DNA of 64,000 nucleotides. Source: Rhodobacter maris (lineage in GTDB: Bacteria; Pseudomonadota; Alphaproteobacteria; Rhodobacterales; Rhodobacteraceae). Under the pieces are notes generated by a model, which saw nothing but the letters and a program-made list of their open reading frames with translations, had not been told where the DNA came from and ran no database searches. Positions 18,286-27,280 of this stretch are shown piece after piece. The stretch spans positions 642,762 through 706,761 of the forward strand of contig NZ_OBMT01000001.1 in assembly GCF_900217815.1 (NCBI RefSeq), read 5' to 3'. How positions within the stretch are numbered: position 1 is the stretch's first letter; each line of letters opens with the position of its first letter. A program made the translations under genes and the position numbers.

Positions 18286-18659
18286 ACAAAGAACCCTCGC
18301 GCAAAAGCCATCCCGGCGAACAGCGCCGCCAGCGCAATGACCACTGAGCCGATCACATAGCCCGCCGCCGCCATGCCCTCGCCCGCCTCATAGAGCTTCG
18401 CCGCATCGAGCGAGAAAGCCGAGAAGGTGGTGAAGCCGCCCAGCACCCCGGTCATCAGGAAGGGGGCGAGCCGCGTGCCGCCCTTTTGCGCCAGCACCAC
18501 CACCATCACCCCCATCAGGAAGGAGCCGAGGATATTCACCATCATGGTGGCGTAGGGAAAACCGTGCCCGAGCAACCGGGGCATGGTGATGTTGACGAGG
18601 TAGCGGGCCGAAGCGCCAAGCGCGCCGCCGAGCGCGACGGTGAGGAGGGTCTGGATCAT
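18282..18659 (-). CDS. crcB: Fluoride ion channel CrcB (Fluc)
   Basis: The 125-residue protein has four hydrophobic helices and forms dual-topology dimers exporting fluoride. The family marks are present: GGALGASARYLV, PYATMMVNILGSFLMG and GGFTTFSAFSLD with the phenylalanine-box region. The ATG at 18659 is chosen; the longer frame to 18722 overlaps rarA. No fluoride-riboswitch structure was recognised in the 31-base gap upstream. Confidence 0.93.
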   Translation of the reverse strand: MIQTLLTVALGGALGASARYLVNITMPRLLGHGFPYATMMVNILGSFLMGVMVVVLAQKGGTRLAPFLMTGVLGGFTTFSAFSLDAAKLYEAGEGMAAAGYVIGSVVIALAALFAGMAFARGFFV

Positions 18660-18690
18660 GCGGTTTCCTTTGCCCTCTTGGGCCGGATTG

Positions 18691-19998
18691 TCAACTGCCG
18701 CGCTTGACCCGCAGCTTGGCAAACCAGTCCACCCGCTTTTTCAGCTCGCGCTCGAAGCCGCGTTCGACCGGGTTGTAGAAGATCGGCCGCTTCATCCCGT
18801 CGGGGAAATAGTGCTGGCCCGAGAACCCGTCTTCGGCGTCGTGGTCATACTGATAGCCCGCGCCGAAACCCTGCTCCTCCATCAGCTTCGTCGGCGCATT
18901 GAGAATATGTGCGGGGGGCGGCGCGGAGCCCGTCTTGCGCGCGGCCTCGCGCGCCGCCTTGTAAGCCACGTAACCCGCATTCGATTTCGGCGCGAGGGCG
19001 AGATAGATCACCGCCTGGGCAAGCGCGAGCTCCCCCTCGGGCGAGCCCAGCCGCTCATAGGTTTCCCAGGCATGCAAGCACTGCGTTTGCGCCTGCGGAT
19101 CGGCAAGGCCGATATCCTCCACCGCCATCCGGGTCAGGCGGCGGGCGAGAAACCGCGGATCCTCGCCGCCCTCAAGCATCCGGGCAAACCAGTAGAGCGC
19201 GGCATCCGGGTCCGATCCGCGCACGGATTTGTGCAAGGCCGAAATCAGGTTGTAATGCTCATCGCCGGATTTGTCGTATTTTGCCGCGCGCCGCATCAGC
19301 CGGCTGGAAAGCGCCTCCGTATCGAGCGGAGCCTCGATCTTCCAGGCCATCACCTGCTCGATCAGGTTGAGCGCGGCGCGCCCGTCACCATCGGCCATTT
19401 CCAAAAGCGCCTCGCGCGCGGGCGCCTTGAGGGGGAGCGCGCGGCCAAGCGCCTGTTCGGCGCGCTGCGCGAGCCGCTCAAGATCGGCAAGGCTGAGCCG
19501 CTCAAGAATGATCACTTGCGCACGCGAAAGCAGCGCCGCATTGAGCTCAAAGCTCGGGTTCTCAGTGGTGGCACCCACAAGGAGGATCGTGCCATCCTCC
19601 ATATGCGGCAGAAAACTGTCCTGCTGCGCCTTGTTGAAGCGGTGGATCTCGTCGACAAAAAGGAGCGTGCCCTTGCCCTGGGTCGCGCGGAGCTTCGCCG
19701 CCTCGAACACCTTGCGCAGTTCCGGCACGCCCGAAAAAATCGCCGAGATCTGCACGAAGGCGCGGTCTGTCTCATGCGCAAGGAGCCGCGCGATCGTCGT
19801 TTTCCCGACTCCGGGCGGACCCCAGAAAATCACCGAGCCGAGCGAACCTGCGGCCAGCATCGCGCCCAAAGGCCCTTCGGCGCCCAGAACATGACGCTGC
19901 CCGATCACCTCGGAGAGGTGGCGCGGGCGGATGCGATCCGCGAGAGGCCGGGGCGCTTCGGCCCCGGCCGGGGCAGGCGTGTCAAAAAGGTCAGGCAT
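18691..19998 (-). CDS. rarA: Replication-associated recombination protein RarA (MgsA)
   Basis: The 435-residue AAA+ ATPase of the RarA/MgsA/WRNIP1 family acts at stalled forks. Walker A is GPPGVGKTT near residue 60, Walker B is LLFVDEIHRFNKAQQD, and sensor 1 is LLVGATTENPSFELNAALLSR. The C-terminal tetramerisation region ends with the family-typical YFPDGMKRPIFYNPVERG. It probably heads the crcB-rluC-HAD-ATP12 run, being 31 bases upstream of crcB. Confidence 0.95.
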   Translation of the reverse strand: MPDLFDTPAPAGAEAPRPLADRIRPRHLSEVIGQRHVLGAEGPLGAMLAAGSLGSVIFWGPPGVGKTTIARLLAHETDRAFVQISAIFSGVPELRKVFEAAKLRATQGKGTLLFVDEIHRFNKAQQDSFLPHMEDGTILLVGATTENPSFELNAALLSRAQVIILERLSLADLERLAQRAEQALGRALPLKAPAREALLEMADGDGRAALNLIEQVMAWKIEAPLDTEALSSRLMRRAAKYDKSGDEHYNLISALHKSVRGSDPDAALYWFARMLEGGEDPRFLARRLTRMAVEDIGLADPQAQTQCLHAWETYERLGSPEGELALAQAVIYLALAPKSNAGYVAYKAAREAARKTGSAPPPAHILNAPTKLMEEQGFGAGYQYDHDAEDGFSGQHYFPDGMKRPIFYNPVERGFERELKKRVDWFAKLRVKRGS

Positions 19999-20087
19999 GG
20001 CGGCCCCACCCTATCCGTCGCCGTTGCGGCGCGGAAGGGCGAAACGCGGGGCCGCCGGTACTCGTCACGGGCACCTGGCATGGGACG

Positions 20088-20678
20088 TCAGTGCATCTTG
20101 CCGCTCAGGTCGATCGAAACGCATTGATAGTCGCCGTCATCGATGAACATGGTGCGCCCGATGGCCTCTGCATCAAGCCCGCAGCGGCCATACCAGCGCG
20201 GCCAGGTCGCCGCCGTCAGCGCCACGAGCCGGGTCGCCCCGAGCTCACGCGCCGCGCCCGTCATCGCCTCGACAAGGCCGAAATGCACCTTGCGCCGCAG
20301 GCTTTGCGGGATGTCATGCGACACGAAGACCCGCGAGCTTTCCCAGGTCTGGGGATCGCTCGGCGCCTTTTCGTAAAGCAGATCCTGCGGGATCGAGCCG
20401 CCCAGAATGCCATTCTGGGCGTCACGGATCATGTAACTGTAGATGCCGCAGCGCGCTGTGGTGGGCGTCAACCGCATCCCCGCAAGCACCCGGCCCAGAT
20501 CGTGAATGGCGATCCAGCGGCTTTGCGGCGTGTCGTACTGGTCAAACTCCATGCCCATCTCTTCGGGCAAGTCCCAGTTCTTCTGGACGATGAAACTTTG
20601 CCGTCTGGCGCGAAACAGGTTCGCAAAAAGCTCGCCATGGTTGTGCATGTTGGCAAAGGAAAGCGTGGTGGTCTGCAT
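20088..20678 (-). CDS. gtaI: Acyl-homoserine lactone synthase (LuxI family)
   Basis: This 196-residue LuxI-type autoinducer synthase condenses an acyl-ACP with S-adenosylmethionine. Conserved residues are visible in RARRQSFIVQKNWDLP, EFDQYDTP, GRVLAGMRLTPTT and WESSRVFV. The ATG at 20678 (MQTTTLSF) is chosen; frame extension to 20885 runs through gtaR. The gene name rests on the R. capsulatus arrangement, in which GtaI makes long-chain (C16) AHL that promotes gene-transfer-agent production and capsule synthesis. It lies 50 bases after gtaR. Confidence 0.85.
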   Translation of the reverse strand: MQTTTLSFANMHNHGELFANLFRARRQSFIVQKNWDLPEEMGMEFDQYDTPQSRWIAIHDLGRVLAGMRLTPTTARCGIYSYMIRDAQNGILGGSIPQDLLYEKAPSDPQTWESSRVFVSHDIPQSLRRKVHFGLVEAMTGAARELGATRLVALTAATWPRWYGRCGLDAEAIGRTMFIDDGDYQCVSIDLSGKMH

Positions 20679-20728
20679 CGGTTTCTCCGGGGTTGAAAAT
20701 GGCCCGGGGGGAACCGCCGCAGGGGACC

Positions 20729-21340
20729 TTAAAGCAGCCGATACTCCTTCGCTCTCTGGATAGCTTCGGCAGTCGTGCGCGCCATCAGACGCTCGCGCGC
20801 CGACAGCAGACGTGCCTTGAACGCAGACTGCGTGATGCCAAGCTTCGCAGCAGCAGCAGCATGTCGATCCCCGGCAGCAATGCACCGCAGGGCCTCGATT
20901 TGAGCCTTTGTCAGGCCCTCCGGCGGCTGCGTTGTCTCATGCAGCCGACGGACCAGTTGCGAGATCATTTCAATCTCGTCATCCCGGAACTCGCGTTCTC
21001 GCGAGGTAAAGGAGGCAATGGTGCGCGAGGAGATCGGCCCACAGGAGACCGTCACCCCGTAATTCAGCCCGAACCGGCGGGCTTCACCCAGAATGTTGAA
21101 CGGATCCGGCAGGGTGAACGCGCTCCAGCGGCAGGCGCCCTCCTCGGAGAAGCCCCAGGCAATCGTCGGGTCACGCAGCGCATAGGCCTGCCGTGTGTAA
21201 TGATCGCTCCAGGCCTCCGGATAGGTCTGGAACTGCATGATCGGTGCCGCAAACCGGATGTGCAAACCCACGAAATACCCGTCTGGCACCAGACGGGTCA
21301 GCTCGCGAAGGGTCTTGTTGATCTCGGCGTGAATGGACAT
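20729..21340 (-). CDS. gtaR: LuxR-type AHL-responsive regulator
   Basis: The 203-residue protein has an N-terminal autoinducer-binding domain (FQTYPEAWSDHYTRQAYALRDP, then the pocket Trp in WSAF) and a C-terminal LuxR helix-turn-helix (LTKAQIEALRCIAAG through ITQSAFKARLLSARERL). In R. capsulatus GtaR represses its own operon until AHL accumulates. It is upstream of and co-directional with gtaI. A near-palindrome at 21375-21388, 35 bases before its start, is a candidate operator. Confidence 0.85.
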   Translation of the reverse strand: MSIHAEINKTLRELTRLVPDGYFVGLHIRFAAPIMQFQTYPEAWSDHYTRQAYALRDPTIAWGFSEEGACRWSAFTLPDPFNILGEARRFGLNYGVTVSCGPISSRTIASFTSREREFRDDEIEMISQLVRRLHETTQPPEGLTKAQIEALRCIAAGDRHAAAAAKLGITQSAFKARLLSARERLMARTTAEAIQRAKEYRLL

Positions 21341-21374
21341 GCCTTTTTAGACAGGTCCATCGGAGAAAATTCAA

Positions 21375-21388
21375 TATGCAATTGCGTA
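21375..21388. promoter_or_regulatory. Candidate GtaR operator
   Basis: TATGCAATTGCGTA is an imperfect palindrome centred on GCAATTGC in an AT-rich stretch just upstream of gtaR. It is the only clear dyad in the 100-base gap besides the rplQ terminator. The operator role is inference. Confidence 0.4.
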
Positions 21389-21446
21389 AAATCGTCTCGA
21401 TATTGCGCGCCTGATGTCGCAATAGCACTTCCCTTCCTGAGCGCAT

Positions 21447-21474
21447 GAAAAAACCCGCCCGAAGGCGGGTTTTC
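21447..21474 (-). terminator. Intrinsic terminator after rplQ
   Basis: On the minus strand AAAACCCGCC pairs with GGCGGGTTTT around TTCG, and the stem runs into TTTTTTC. It lies 20 bases past the rplQ stop and isolates gtaR-gtaI from the alpha operon. Confidence 0.85.
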
Positions 21475-21494
21475 GAATCGGACTGCAGAAGCGC

Positions 21495-21914
21495 TCAGTC
21501 TTCGGCCGCCTCGTAGGCCTCAAGACGGGCCTTGTCGGCGGCGCCCTTGGCGGCGAGGTCACGGTCGACGAGCTCGATGAAGGCCATCGGCGCCATGTCG
21601 CCATAGCGGAAACCGGCTTTCAGAACGCGGGTGTAGCCACCGTTGCGGTCCTTGTAGCGCGGGCCGAGCACTTCGAAGAGTTTCGCCACGTCTTTATCTT
21701 GCTTCAGCATCGCCGCGGCCTGACGGCGGGCGTGCAGGTCGCCACGCTTGGCCAGCGTGATGAGCTTTTCGAAGATCGGACGCAGTTCCTTTGCCTTCGG
21801 CAGGGTGGTCTTGATCTGTTCGTGTTCGATGAGCGAGCCGCACATGTTGGCGAACAGCGCCTTGCGGTGTTCGTGGGTGCGGTTCAGACGGCGGTAGCCG
21901 CGAGCGTGACGCAT
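21495..21914 (-). CDS. rplQ: 50S ribosomal protein L17
   Basis: This 139-residue L17 begins [20 protein letters not shown] and includes [16 protein letters not shown] and [11 protein letters not shown]. Its acidic C-terminal tail (EAYEAAED) is common in alphaproteobacteria. It closes the rplO-to-rplQ unit, 139 bases after rpoA, with three hairpins in the gap. A terminator follows. Confidence 0.97.
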   Translation of the reverse strand: MRHARGYRRLNRTHEHRKALFANMCGSLIEHEQIKTTLPKAKELRPIFEKLITLAKRGDLHARRQAAAMLKQDKDVAKLFEVLGPRYKDRNGGYTRVLKAGFRYGDMAPMAFIELVDRDLAAKGAADKARLEAYEAAED

Positions 21915-21972
21915 GATTATCTCCTAAGTCGCGTTTTGCTTTGTGTTGGCCCCCGTGCGTTGCGGAGGTCGT

Positions 21973-22042
21973 CGTTGGGGCACATGCCCAAGGTTCCCCG
22001 GCACTCCGGGCATTGGTGGGGGGCGTTTAGGCCACGCCCCCC
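21973..22042 (-). promoter_or_regulatory. Hairpin series between rpoA and rplQ
   Basis: The 139-base rpoA-rplQ gap contains GGGGGGCGT/ACGCCCCCC (22018-22026 with 22034-22042), CCCGG/CCGGG around 21997-22010 and a shorter TTGGG/CCCAA dyad near 21975-21991. None has a U-tract, so processing or stability control is more likely than termination. Confidence 0.45.
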
Positions 22043-22053
22043 GGATCTGTCAA

Positions 22054-23070
22054 TCAGAACTGATCTTCGAACCGCTTGGCGAGATCTTCGATGTTCTCCG
22101 GCGGCCAATCCTCGACTTCCATGCCGAGGTGAAGGCCCATGCCCGAGAGCACTTCCTTGATCTCGTTGAGCGATTTGCGGCCGAAGTTCGGGGTGCGGAG
22201 CATCTCGGCTTCGGTCTTCTGGATCAGATCGCCAATGTAGACGATGTTGTCGTTCTTCAGGCAGTTCGCCGAGCGCACCGAAAGTTCGAGCTCGTCGACC
22301 TTCTTGAGCAGCAGCGGGTTGAACTCGAGCCCGTCGTCGGCGTCTTGCTTCGAGGCAGATTCGGGTTCTTCGAAGTTCACGAAGATCGAGAGCTGATCTT
22401 GCAGGATGCGCGCGGCATAGGCCACCGCGTCTTCCGGCGTGAGCGAGCCATCGGTCTCGATCTTCATCGTCAGCTTGTCATAGTCGAGCACCTGTCCCTC
22501 GCGGGTGGGCTGGACTTCGTAGGCGACCTTTTTCACCGGCGAATAGATCGCGTCGATCGGGATGAGACCGATCGGCGCATCTTCGGGGCGGTTCTTGTCC
22601 GCCGCGACATAGCCCTTGCCGGTGTTGACCGTCAGTTCCATGAACACGTCGGCGCCATCGTCGAGGTGGCAGATCACGTGATCCTTGTTCAGGACCTCGA
22701 TGCCATTCGATTCGGAAATATCGCCACCCGTGACGACGCCCGGCCCCTTGGCCGAGATCGAGAGCCGTTTCGGCCCTTCGACATCCATCTTCAGCGCGAT
22801 GCCCTTGAGGTTGAGGATGATGTCCGTGACATCTTCACGCACCCCCGCGACCGAGGAGAACTCGTGCAGCACGTTGTCGATCTGCACCGAGGTGATGGCC
22901 GCCCCCTGAAGCGAGCTCATCAGCACGCGGCGCAGCGCGTTGCCCAGCGTGAGACCAAAACCGCGTTCGAGCGGTTCGGCGATCACCGTGGCTTGTCGTT
23001 GAGGGTCGTTGCCCGGCTTGACGTCAAGCTGCGTCGGCTTGATCAGTTCAGCCCAATTTTTATGGATCAT
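22054..23070 (-). CDS. rpoA: RNA polymerase alpha subunit
   Basis: The 338-residue alpha subunit has an N-terminal assembly domain ([24 protein letters not shown]) and a C-terminal DNA/activator-binding domain ([40 protein letters not shown]). The start at 23070 ([12 protein letters not shown]) follows GGAGGCAGAGCGC and matches alphaproteobacterial alpha; five more in-frame codons exist upstream. It is co-transcribed with rpsM and rpsK. Confidence 0.98.
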   Translation of the reverse strand: MIHKNWAELIKPTQLDVKPGNDPQRQATVIAEPLERGFGLTLGNALRRVLMSSLQGAAITSVQIDNVLHEFSSVAGVREDVTDIILNLKGIALKMDVEGPKRLSISAKGPGVVTGGDISESNGIEVLNKDHVICHLDDGADVFMELTVNTGKGYVAADKNRPEDAPIGLIPIDAIYSPVKKVAYEVQPTREGQVLDYDKLTMKIETDGSLTPEDAVAYAARILQDQLSIFVNFEEPESASKQDADDGLEFNPLLLKKVDELELSVRSANCLKNDNIVYIGDLIQKTEAEMLRTPNFGRKSLNEIKEVLSGMGLHLGMEVEDWPPENIEDLAKRFEDQF

Positions 23071-23188
23071 GCGCTCTGCCTCCATTCTTGTTCCGGACCC
23101 ATGTCCCTAATCCGGAACGCCCGAGGAAAAAACGAACCGAACCGGGCCGTGCGGAAGTGATCCACACGGCCCGGCTTAATGTACCAAA

Positions 23189-23578
23189 TCAGACGCGGCG
23201 ACGCTTGGGCGGGCGGCAGCCATTGTGGGCAATCGGCGTCACATCCCGGATCGAGGTGATGTTGAGGCCAACCGCGGCCAGCGCGCGCAGCGCCGATTCA
23301 CGGCCCGAACCGGGGCCCTGCACTTCGACGTCCACGGTTTTCAGACCGTGTTCCTGCGCCTTGCGGGCGGCGTCTTCGGCGGCCATCTGCGCGGCATACG
23401 GGGTCGATTTGCGCGAGCCCTTGAACCCCATCGTGCCCGAGGACGACCACGAAATGGCGTTGCCCTGCACGTCGGAAATCAGGATCTTGGTGTTGTTGAA
23501 CGAGGAGTTCACATGCACAACGCCAGCGGCGATGTTTTTGCGTTCCTTGCGTTTGACGCGGGTTTTATCACGAGCCAT
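23189..23578 (-). CDS. rpsK: 30S ribosomal protein S11
   Basis: The 129-residue S11 is recognised by [37 protein letters not shown] and the C-terminal [20 protein letters not shown]. It contacts 16S rRNA at the platform near the E site. The order rpsM-rpsK-rpoA-rplQ is standard except that rpsD is absent, as is usual in alphaproteobacteria. Confidence 0.98.
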   Translation of the reverse strand: MARDKTRVKRKERKNIAAGVVHVNSSFNNTKILISDVQGNAISWSSSGTMGFKGSRKSTPYAAQMAAEDAARKAQEHGLKTVDVEVQGPGSGRESALRALAAVGLNITSIRDVTPIAHNGCRPPKRRRV

Positions 23579-23591
23579 CTGCTACCCTCCC

Positions 23592-23960
23592 TTATTTCTT
23601 CTTGCCGGCGATCGGTTTCGCCGGGCCCTTGCGGGTGCGGGCGTTGGTGTGCGTGCGCTGACCGCGAACCGGGAGGTTCTTGCGGTGACGCAGGCCACGG
23701 TAGCAGCCAAGGTCCATCAGACGCTTGATGTTCATCGAGACTTCGCGGCGCAGGTCACCCTCAACGGTGAAATGCGCATCGATGTATTCGCGGATGGCGA
23801 GCACTTCGGCGTCGGTCAGGTCGTTCACCCGGCGGGTATCGTCGATACCGACGGCGTCCACGATCTGTTTCGCGAACATCGGGCCGATCCCGTGGATGTA
23901 TTGAAGAGCGATCGGGACGCGTTTCCCGGTCGGAATGTTGACGCCAGCAATACGTGCCAA
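23592..23960 (-). CDS. rpsM: 30S ribosomal protein S13
   Basis: The 122-residue S13 begins [26 protein letters not shown] and ends in a basic tail ([24 protein letters not shown]) that reaches the P-site tRNA. It lies 179 bases after adk, with two hairpins between them, and 13 bases before rpsK. Confidence 0.98.
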   Translation of the reverse strand: MARIAGVNIPTGKRVPIALQYIHGIGPMFAKQIVDAVGIDDTRRVNDLTDAEVLAIREYIDAHFTVEGDLRREVSMNIKRLMDLGCYRGLRHRKNLPVRGQRTHTNARTRKGPAKPIAGKKK

Positions 23961-24018
23961 AGCGTGCTTTCCTTTCGTTGCGGTTCCGTAGCGCCAGAAC
24001 CTTTTTTCACAACTTGTC

Positions 24019-24077
24019 CGGGAAGCTTCTCCCGAACGGCTTGACGCCCGAATCTCCTAACCCCGGAGACTCGGGCG
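24019..24077 (-). promoter_or_regulatory. Two hairpins between adk and rpsM
   Basis: CGCCCGAATCTCC (24045-24057) pairs with GGAGACTCGGGCG (24065-24077) with one mismatch. CGGGA/TCCCG (24019-24023 with 24030-24034) forms a second, smaller stem. No U-run follows, so mRNA processing or S13/S11 operon control is possible; no promoter was confidently seen. Confidence 0.4.
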
Positions 24078-24139
24078 ATTCTCTTGCGAGACGCCGTGAC
24101 CTAGAGGGAATTTCCCCGCAGGTCAAGCGTCAACCCCGA

Positions 24140-24727
24140 TCAGTGCTGCTGATCAAGGATCCCGGCGATGGCCGTGGCCACCGCGTCAATTTCCGCCAGC
24201 CCGTCAACGCGGAAGAGATCGCCCGCGTGATAGTAATAGCCGATCAGCGGCGAGGTCTTCTTGTAATATTCCATCAGCCGGATCTTCAGGCTCTCGGCAT
24301 TGTCGTCGGCCCGCACCGGCAGCCCCGCCGCCCGCGCTTCCTCGGCGCGGCCGGTGATGCGCGAGACCAGCACTTCGTCATCGACAACAAGCTCGATCGC
24401 GGCATCGAGCTTCTGGCCCGTGCGTGCCAGCAGCTTTCCGAGTGCATCGGCCTGCGCGAGCGTGCGCGGGAAACCATCGAAGATGAAGCCCGCACTACCG
24501 CCCGCGGCCAGTTTCTCCTCGATCAGGCCGATCACGATCTCGTCGGTGACGAGTTCGCCGCGGTCCATCACCTCGGCAACGCGCTTGCCCATCTCGGTGC
24601 CCGAGGTCTTCGCCTCGCGCAGCATGTCGCCGGTCGAGAGCTGCACCATGCCGCGGCCCTGAACGAGCTTTTGCGCCTGCGTGCCCTTGCCGGCGCCGGG
24701 CGGTCCCAGCAGGATGATATTGACCAT
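24140..24727 (-). CDS. adk: Adenylate kinase
   Basis: The enzyme interconverts ATP+AMP and 2 ADP. The P-loop is [11 protein letters not shown] at residues 8-18, the AMP-site block is [11 protein letters not shown], and Asp/Arg contacts follow in VSRITGR. At 195 residues it is of the short-LID type, lacking the zinc-binding LID cysteines of the 214-residue form; this is normal in alphaproteobacteria. It follows secY by 12 bases. Confidence 0.96.
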   Translation of the reverse strand: MVNIILLGPPGAGKGTQAQKLVQGRGMVQLSTGDMLREAKTSGTEMGKRVAEVMDRGELVTDEIVIGLIEEKLAAGGSAGFIFDGFPRTLAQADALGKLLARTGQKLDAAIELVVDDEVLVSRITGRAEEARAAGLPVRADDNAESLKIRLMEYYKKTSPLIGYYYHAGDLFRVDGLAEIDAVATAIAGILDQQH

Positions 24728-24739
24728 TCTTCCCTCTCC

Positions 24740-26104
24740 TCAGCGCCGCGTCGGCGCTTTTCTGGTCCCCGACTTCGACCGTTTGCCGCGCAATTGCGAG
24801 CGCTCGATCAGCCCCTCGTATTGATGCGCCAAGAGATGCGACTGGATCTGGTTGATCGTGTCCATCGTCACCGAGACGACGATCAGCACCGAGGTGCCAC
24901 CAAAGTAGAACGGCAACGAGAGCTGCGTCTGCAGGATCGAGGGCAGCAGGCAAACCGCGGTGAGATAGGCGGAACCGATCACCAGCACTCGCGCCACGAC
25001 GTAATCGAGATAATCCTCGGTCTTCTTGCCGGGGCGGATGCCCGGAATGAAGCCGCCCTGGTTCTTCAGGTTTTCCGCCACCTCATCGGATTTGAACGCG
25101 ACGTTGGCGGTGTAGAAATACGCGAAGAACACGATCATCGTCGCATAGAAGGCGAGATAGAGCGGCTGGCCGGGGCCGAAATAGGCCAAGATCGTCGACA
25201 TGATGGGCCCGGTGTTCTGGCCCGAGAAGGTCGAGATCGTGGTCGGCAGAAGCAGCAGCGAAGAGGCGAAAATCGCCGGGATCACGCCCGCCGGGTTCAC
25301 CTTGATCGGCAGGTGCGAGGAGCCGCCGTCATAAATCTTCATGCCAACCTGACGGCGCGGATACTGGATATGGAGCTTGCGCAGCGCGCGTTCCATGAAC
25401 ACCACAAAGCCGATCACGAGGATCACCATCACCATCACGCCGATGATCACCGGGGTGGAGATGGCGCCCACACGGCCCTGCTCAAGGAAGCCTGCAAGCG
25501 CGCGCGGGATCTCGGCGACGATGCCGACAAAGATGATCAGCGAGATGCCGTTGCCGATGCCGCGCGCGGTGATCTGCTCGCCGAGCCACATCAGGAACAT
25601 CGTGCCGCCCACCAGCGTGACAAGCACCGAGGCGATGAAGAACAGCCCCGGCGTATGCGCAAGCCCGCCGTTTTGCAGGCTGACCGCGAGGCCCCAGGCC
25701 TGGAAGCTCGCCAGCGCCACCGTTGAGTAGCGGGTGATCTGGTTGATCTTCTTGCGGCCCTGCTCGCCTTCCTTCTTCATCTGCTCCAGCGCGGGCACAA
25801 GCGCCGCGAGAAGCTGCACGATGATCGAGGCCGAGATATAGGGCATGATGCCGAGGGCAAAGATCCCCATCCGGCCAAGCGCACCACCGGTGAACATCGA
25901 GAGCATGCCCCCGATGCCGGAGGCCGCGCGCTCCATGAACTCGCGCAGCGCGTCCGCGTCGATACCGGGCACCGGAATATAGGTGCCGAGGCGGTAGATG
26001 ATCAGCAGCCCGATGGTGTAAAAGATGCGCGCGCGGAGCTCGGTCGCCTTGCCCAGGGCGCTCCAGCTCAGGTTCGCCGCCATTTGCTCTGCAGCAGATG
26101 CCAT
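24740..26104 (-). CDS. secY: Protein translocase subunit SecY
   Basis: The 454-residue SecYEG channel subunit has ten hydrophobic helices. Marks include RLGTYIPVPGID in TM1/plug, GIMPYISASIIVQL, IGNGISLIIFVGI and the cytoplasmic C5-C6 loop KKTEDYLDYVVAR. Start 26104 (MASAAEQMAANLSW) is preferred because AGAGACGGGT precedes it; an ATG five codons upstream also exists. It lies between rplO and adk, as in the usual spc operon. Confidence 0.96.
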   Translation of the reverse strand: MASAAEQMAANLSWSALGKATELRARIFYTIGLLIIYRLGTYIPVPGIDADALREFMERAASGIGGMLSMFTGGALGRMGIFALGIMPYISASIIVQLLAALVPALEQMKKEGEQGRKKINQITRYSTVALASFQAWGLAVSLQNGGLAHTPGLFFIASVLVTLVGGTMFLMWLGEQITARGIGNGISLIIFVGIVAEIPRALAGFLEQGRVGAISTPVIIGVMVMVILVIGFVVFMERALRKLHIQYPRRQVGMKIYDGGSSHLPIKVNPAGVIPAIFASSLLLLPTTISTFSGQNTGPIMSTILAYFGPGQPLYLAFYATMIVFFAYFYTANVAFKSDEVAENLKNQGGFIPGIRPGKKTEDYLDYVVARVLVIGSAYLTAVCLLPSILQTQLSLPFYFGGTSVLIVVSVTMDTINQIQSHLLAHQYEGLIERSQLRGKRSKSGTRKAPTRR

Positions 26105-26207
26105 ACCCGTCTCTTTCATGCGTAAGGCGCCGCGCGACCGTTCTCCGGTCGGCGGCGCCTGGAAAACTGTTGCCTATGTAAGCGGGGTTGCCCCCGCCCA
26201 CAACCGA

Positions 26208-26675
26208 TTATTCGGCCGCAGCAGCAACGCTCAGCTTGCCACCGGCTTTCTCGACGGCTTCAACGGCCGCTTTCGAGGCGCCGGACACGGTGAGCGTGAC
26301 CTTGGTGGTGATTTCGCCCTTGGCGAGAATGCGGATGCCGTCAAGCTTGCGCGAGGTCAGACCCGCGGCGACGAGCGCATCTTCGGTGATCTCGACCGAG
26401 GCGTCGAGTTTGCCAAGGCCGATGAACTTCTCGATCAGGCCGAGGTTCACAACGGCGAAAGATTTCCGGTTCGGCTTGGTGAAGCCGCGCTTCGGCAGGC
26501 GCCGGTAGAGCGGCATCTGGCCGCCTTCATAACCGCCCAGAGCCACGCCCGAGCGCGACTTTTGGCCCTTGATACCACGGCCGGCGGTCTTGCCCTTGCC
26601 CGAGCCGGGGCCGCGGGCGACGCGTTTGGCTTTTTTCGCCGCGCCGGCGTTGTCGCGCAGTTCGTTCAGTTTCAT
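26208..26675 (-). CDS. rplO: 50S ribosomal protein L15
   Basis: The 155-residue L15 starts [19 protein letters not shown] and contains the glycine-rich [21 protein letters not shown] block. The ATG at 26675 follows AAAGGAGAAGCGAC. It opens a new transcription unit: a promoter is readable at 26767-26795 and the previous ribosomal genes end in a terminator near 27663. In the common spc order it directly follows rpmD; here about 1 kb with two extra ORFs intervenes. Confidence 0.97.
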   Translation of the reverse strand: MKLNELRDNAGAAKKAKRVARGPGSGKGKTAGRGIKGQKSRSGVALGGYEGGQMPLYRRLPKRGFTKPNRKSFAVVNLGLIEKFIGLGKLDASVEITEDALVAAGLTSRKLDGIRILAKGEITTKVTLTVSGASKAAVEAVEKAGGKLSVAAAAE

Positions 26676-26766
26676 GTCGCTTCTCCTTTGCCGGACAATG
26701 CCCCCGGAAGCGAAACCGGAGCACACACGGCGTTTTTTGTTGATTCTGCGGCTTGGCCACCGGGGG

Positions 26767-26795
26767 CGTATAGCGGGCGCGAGGAAAACCCGCAA
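26767..26795 (-). promoter_or_regulatory. Putative promoter of rplO-secY-adk-rpsM-rpsK-rpoA-rplQ
   Basis: On the minus strand TTGCGG (26795-26790), a 17-base spacer and TATACG (26772-26767) form a sigma70-like promoter about 90 bases upstream of rplO. Confidence 0.55.
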
Positions 26796-26833
26796 GCGTT
26801 AGCTACAACACACGACGGAGCGATCTCACGTCT

Positions 26834-27037
26834 TCACCTATTGGGCGGAAAATACGCCCTCACGGCATGAAAAAACTCTGAGGGCGAAAAGCTGGGCTGG
26901 GCGATTAACACTAAGGCGATTACGGCGAGAAGAATCGCACCTAGTCCCTTCCCGCGAAACACACCCAAGGAGAGTTCCGCCTGAGAGATCAGAGTGAAGG
27001 TCATAATTTTAAGTGACGGCTTTTTCTCTGGAACCAC
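26834..27037 (-). CDS. Hypothetical small membrane protein
   Basis: A 67-residue ORF starts at a GTG with GAGGAG eight bases upstream; a GTG at 27046 is in frame but too close to that site. It has one strong hydrophobic segment (GAILLAVIALVLIA, about residues 34-47) and a Pro/Phe-rich tail. Base composition is clearly lower in GC than its neighbours. It lies in the rpmD-rplO junction with rraB. No family is recognised, and it may not be translated. Confidence 0.4.
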   Translation of the reverse strand: MVPEKKPSLKIMTFTLISQAELSLGVFRGKGLGAILLAVIALVLIAQPSFSPSEFFHAVRAYFPPNR

Positions 27038-27280
27038 GGGACACACTCCTCGCTATAGTGTGTCTCTCCCCTCCGGTTCATTTAGAGCATGATTTTGGAA
27101 TAGATGGCAAGGCTTCAGGATTCCATCAACCGTAAGTGCAGTTGCCCCCTTGTGCTCGGCTGCGCCACATTTTGAGCCTATTTCAACACATTACCGACAC
27201 CTGAAGCAGGAACCTAATCCGGCTCAAGACCTCACTTCGTGTAGACTTAGGTATCCTTGCGCGCGCCCTCACATGAATGC

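Noticed and set aside
20679..20885. Extension of gtaI upstream with a cysteine-rich stretch
   Set aside because: It overlaps gtaR in another frame; LuxI homology begins at MQTTTLSF (20678).
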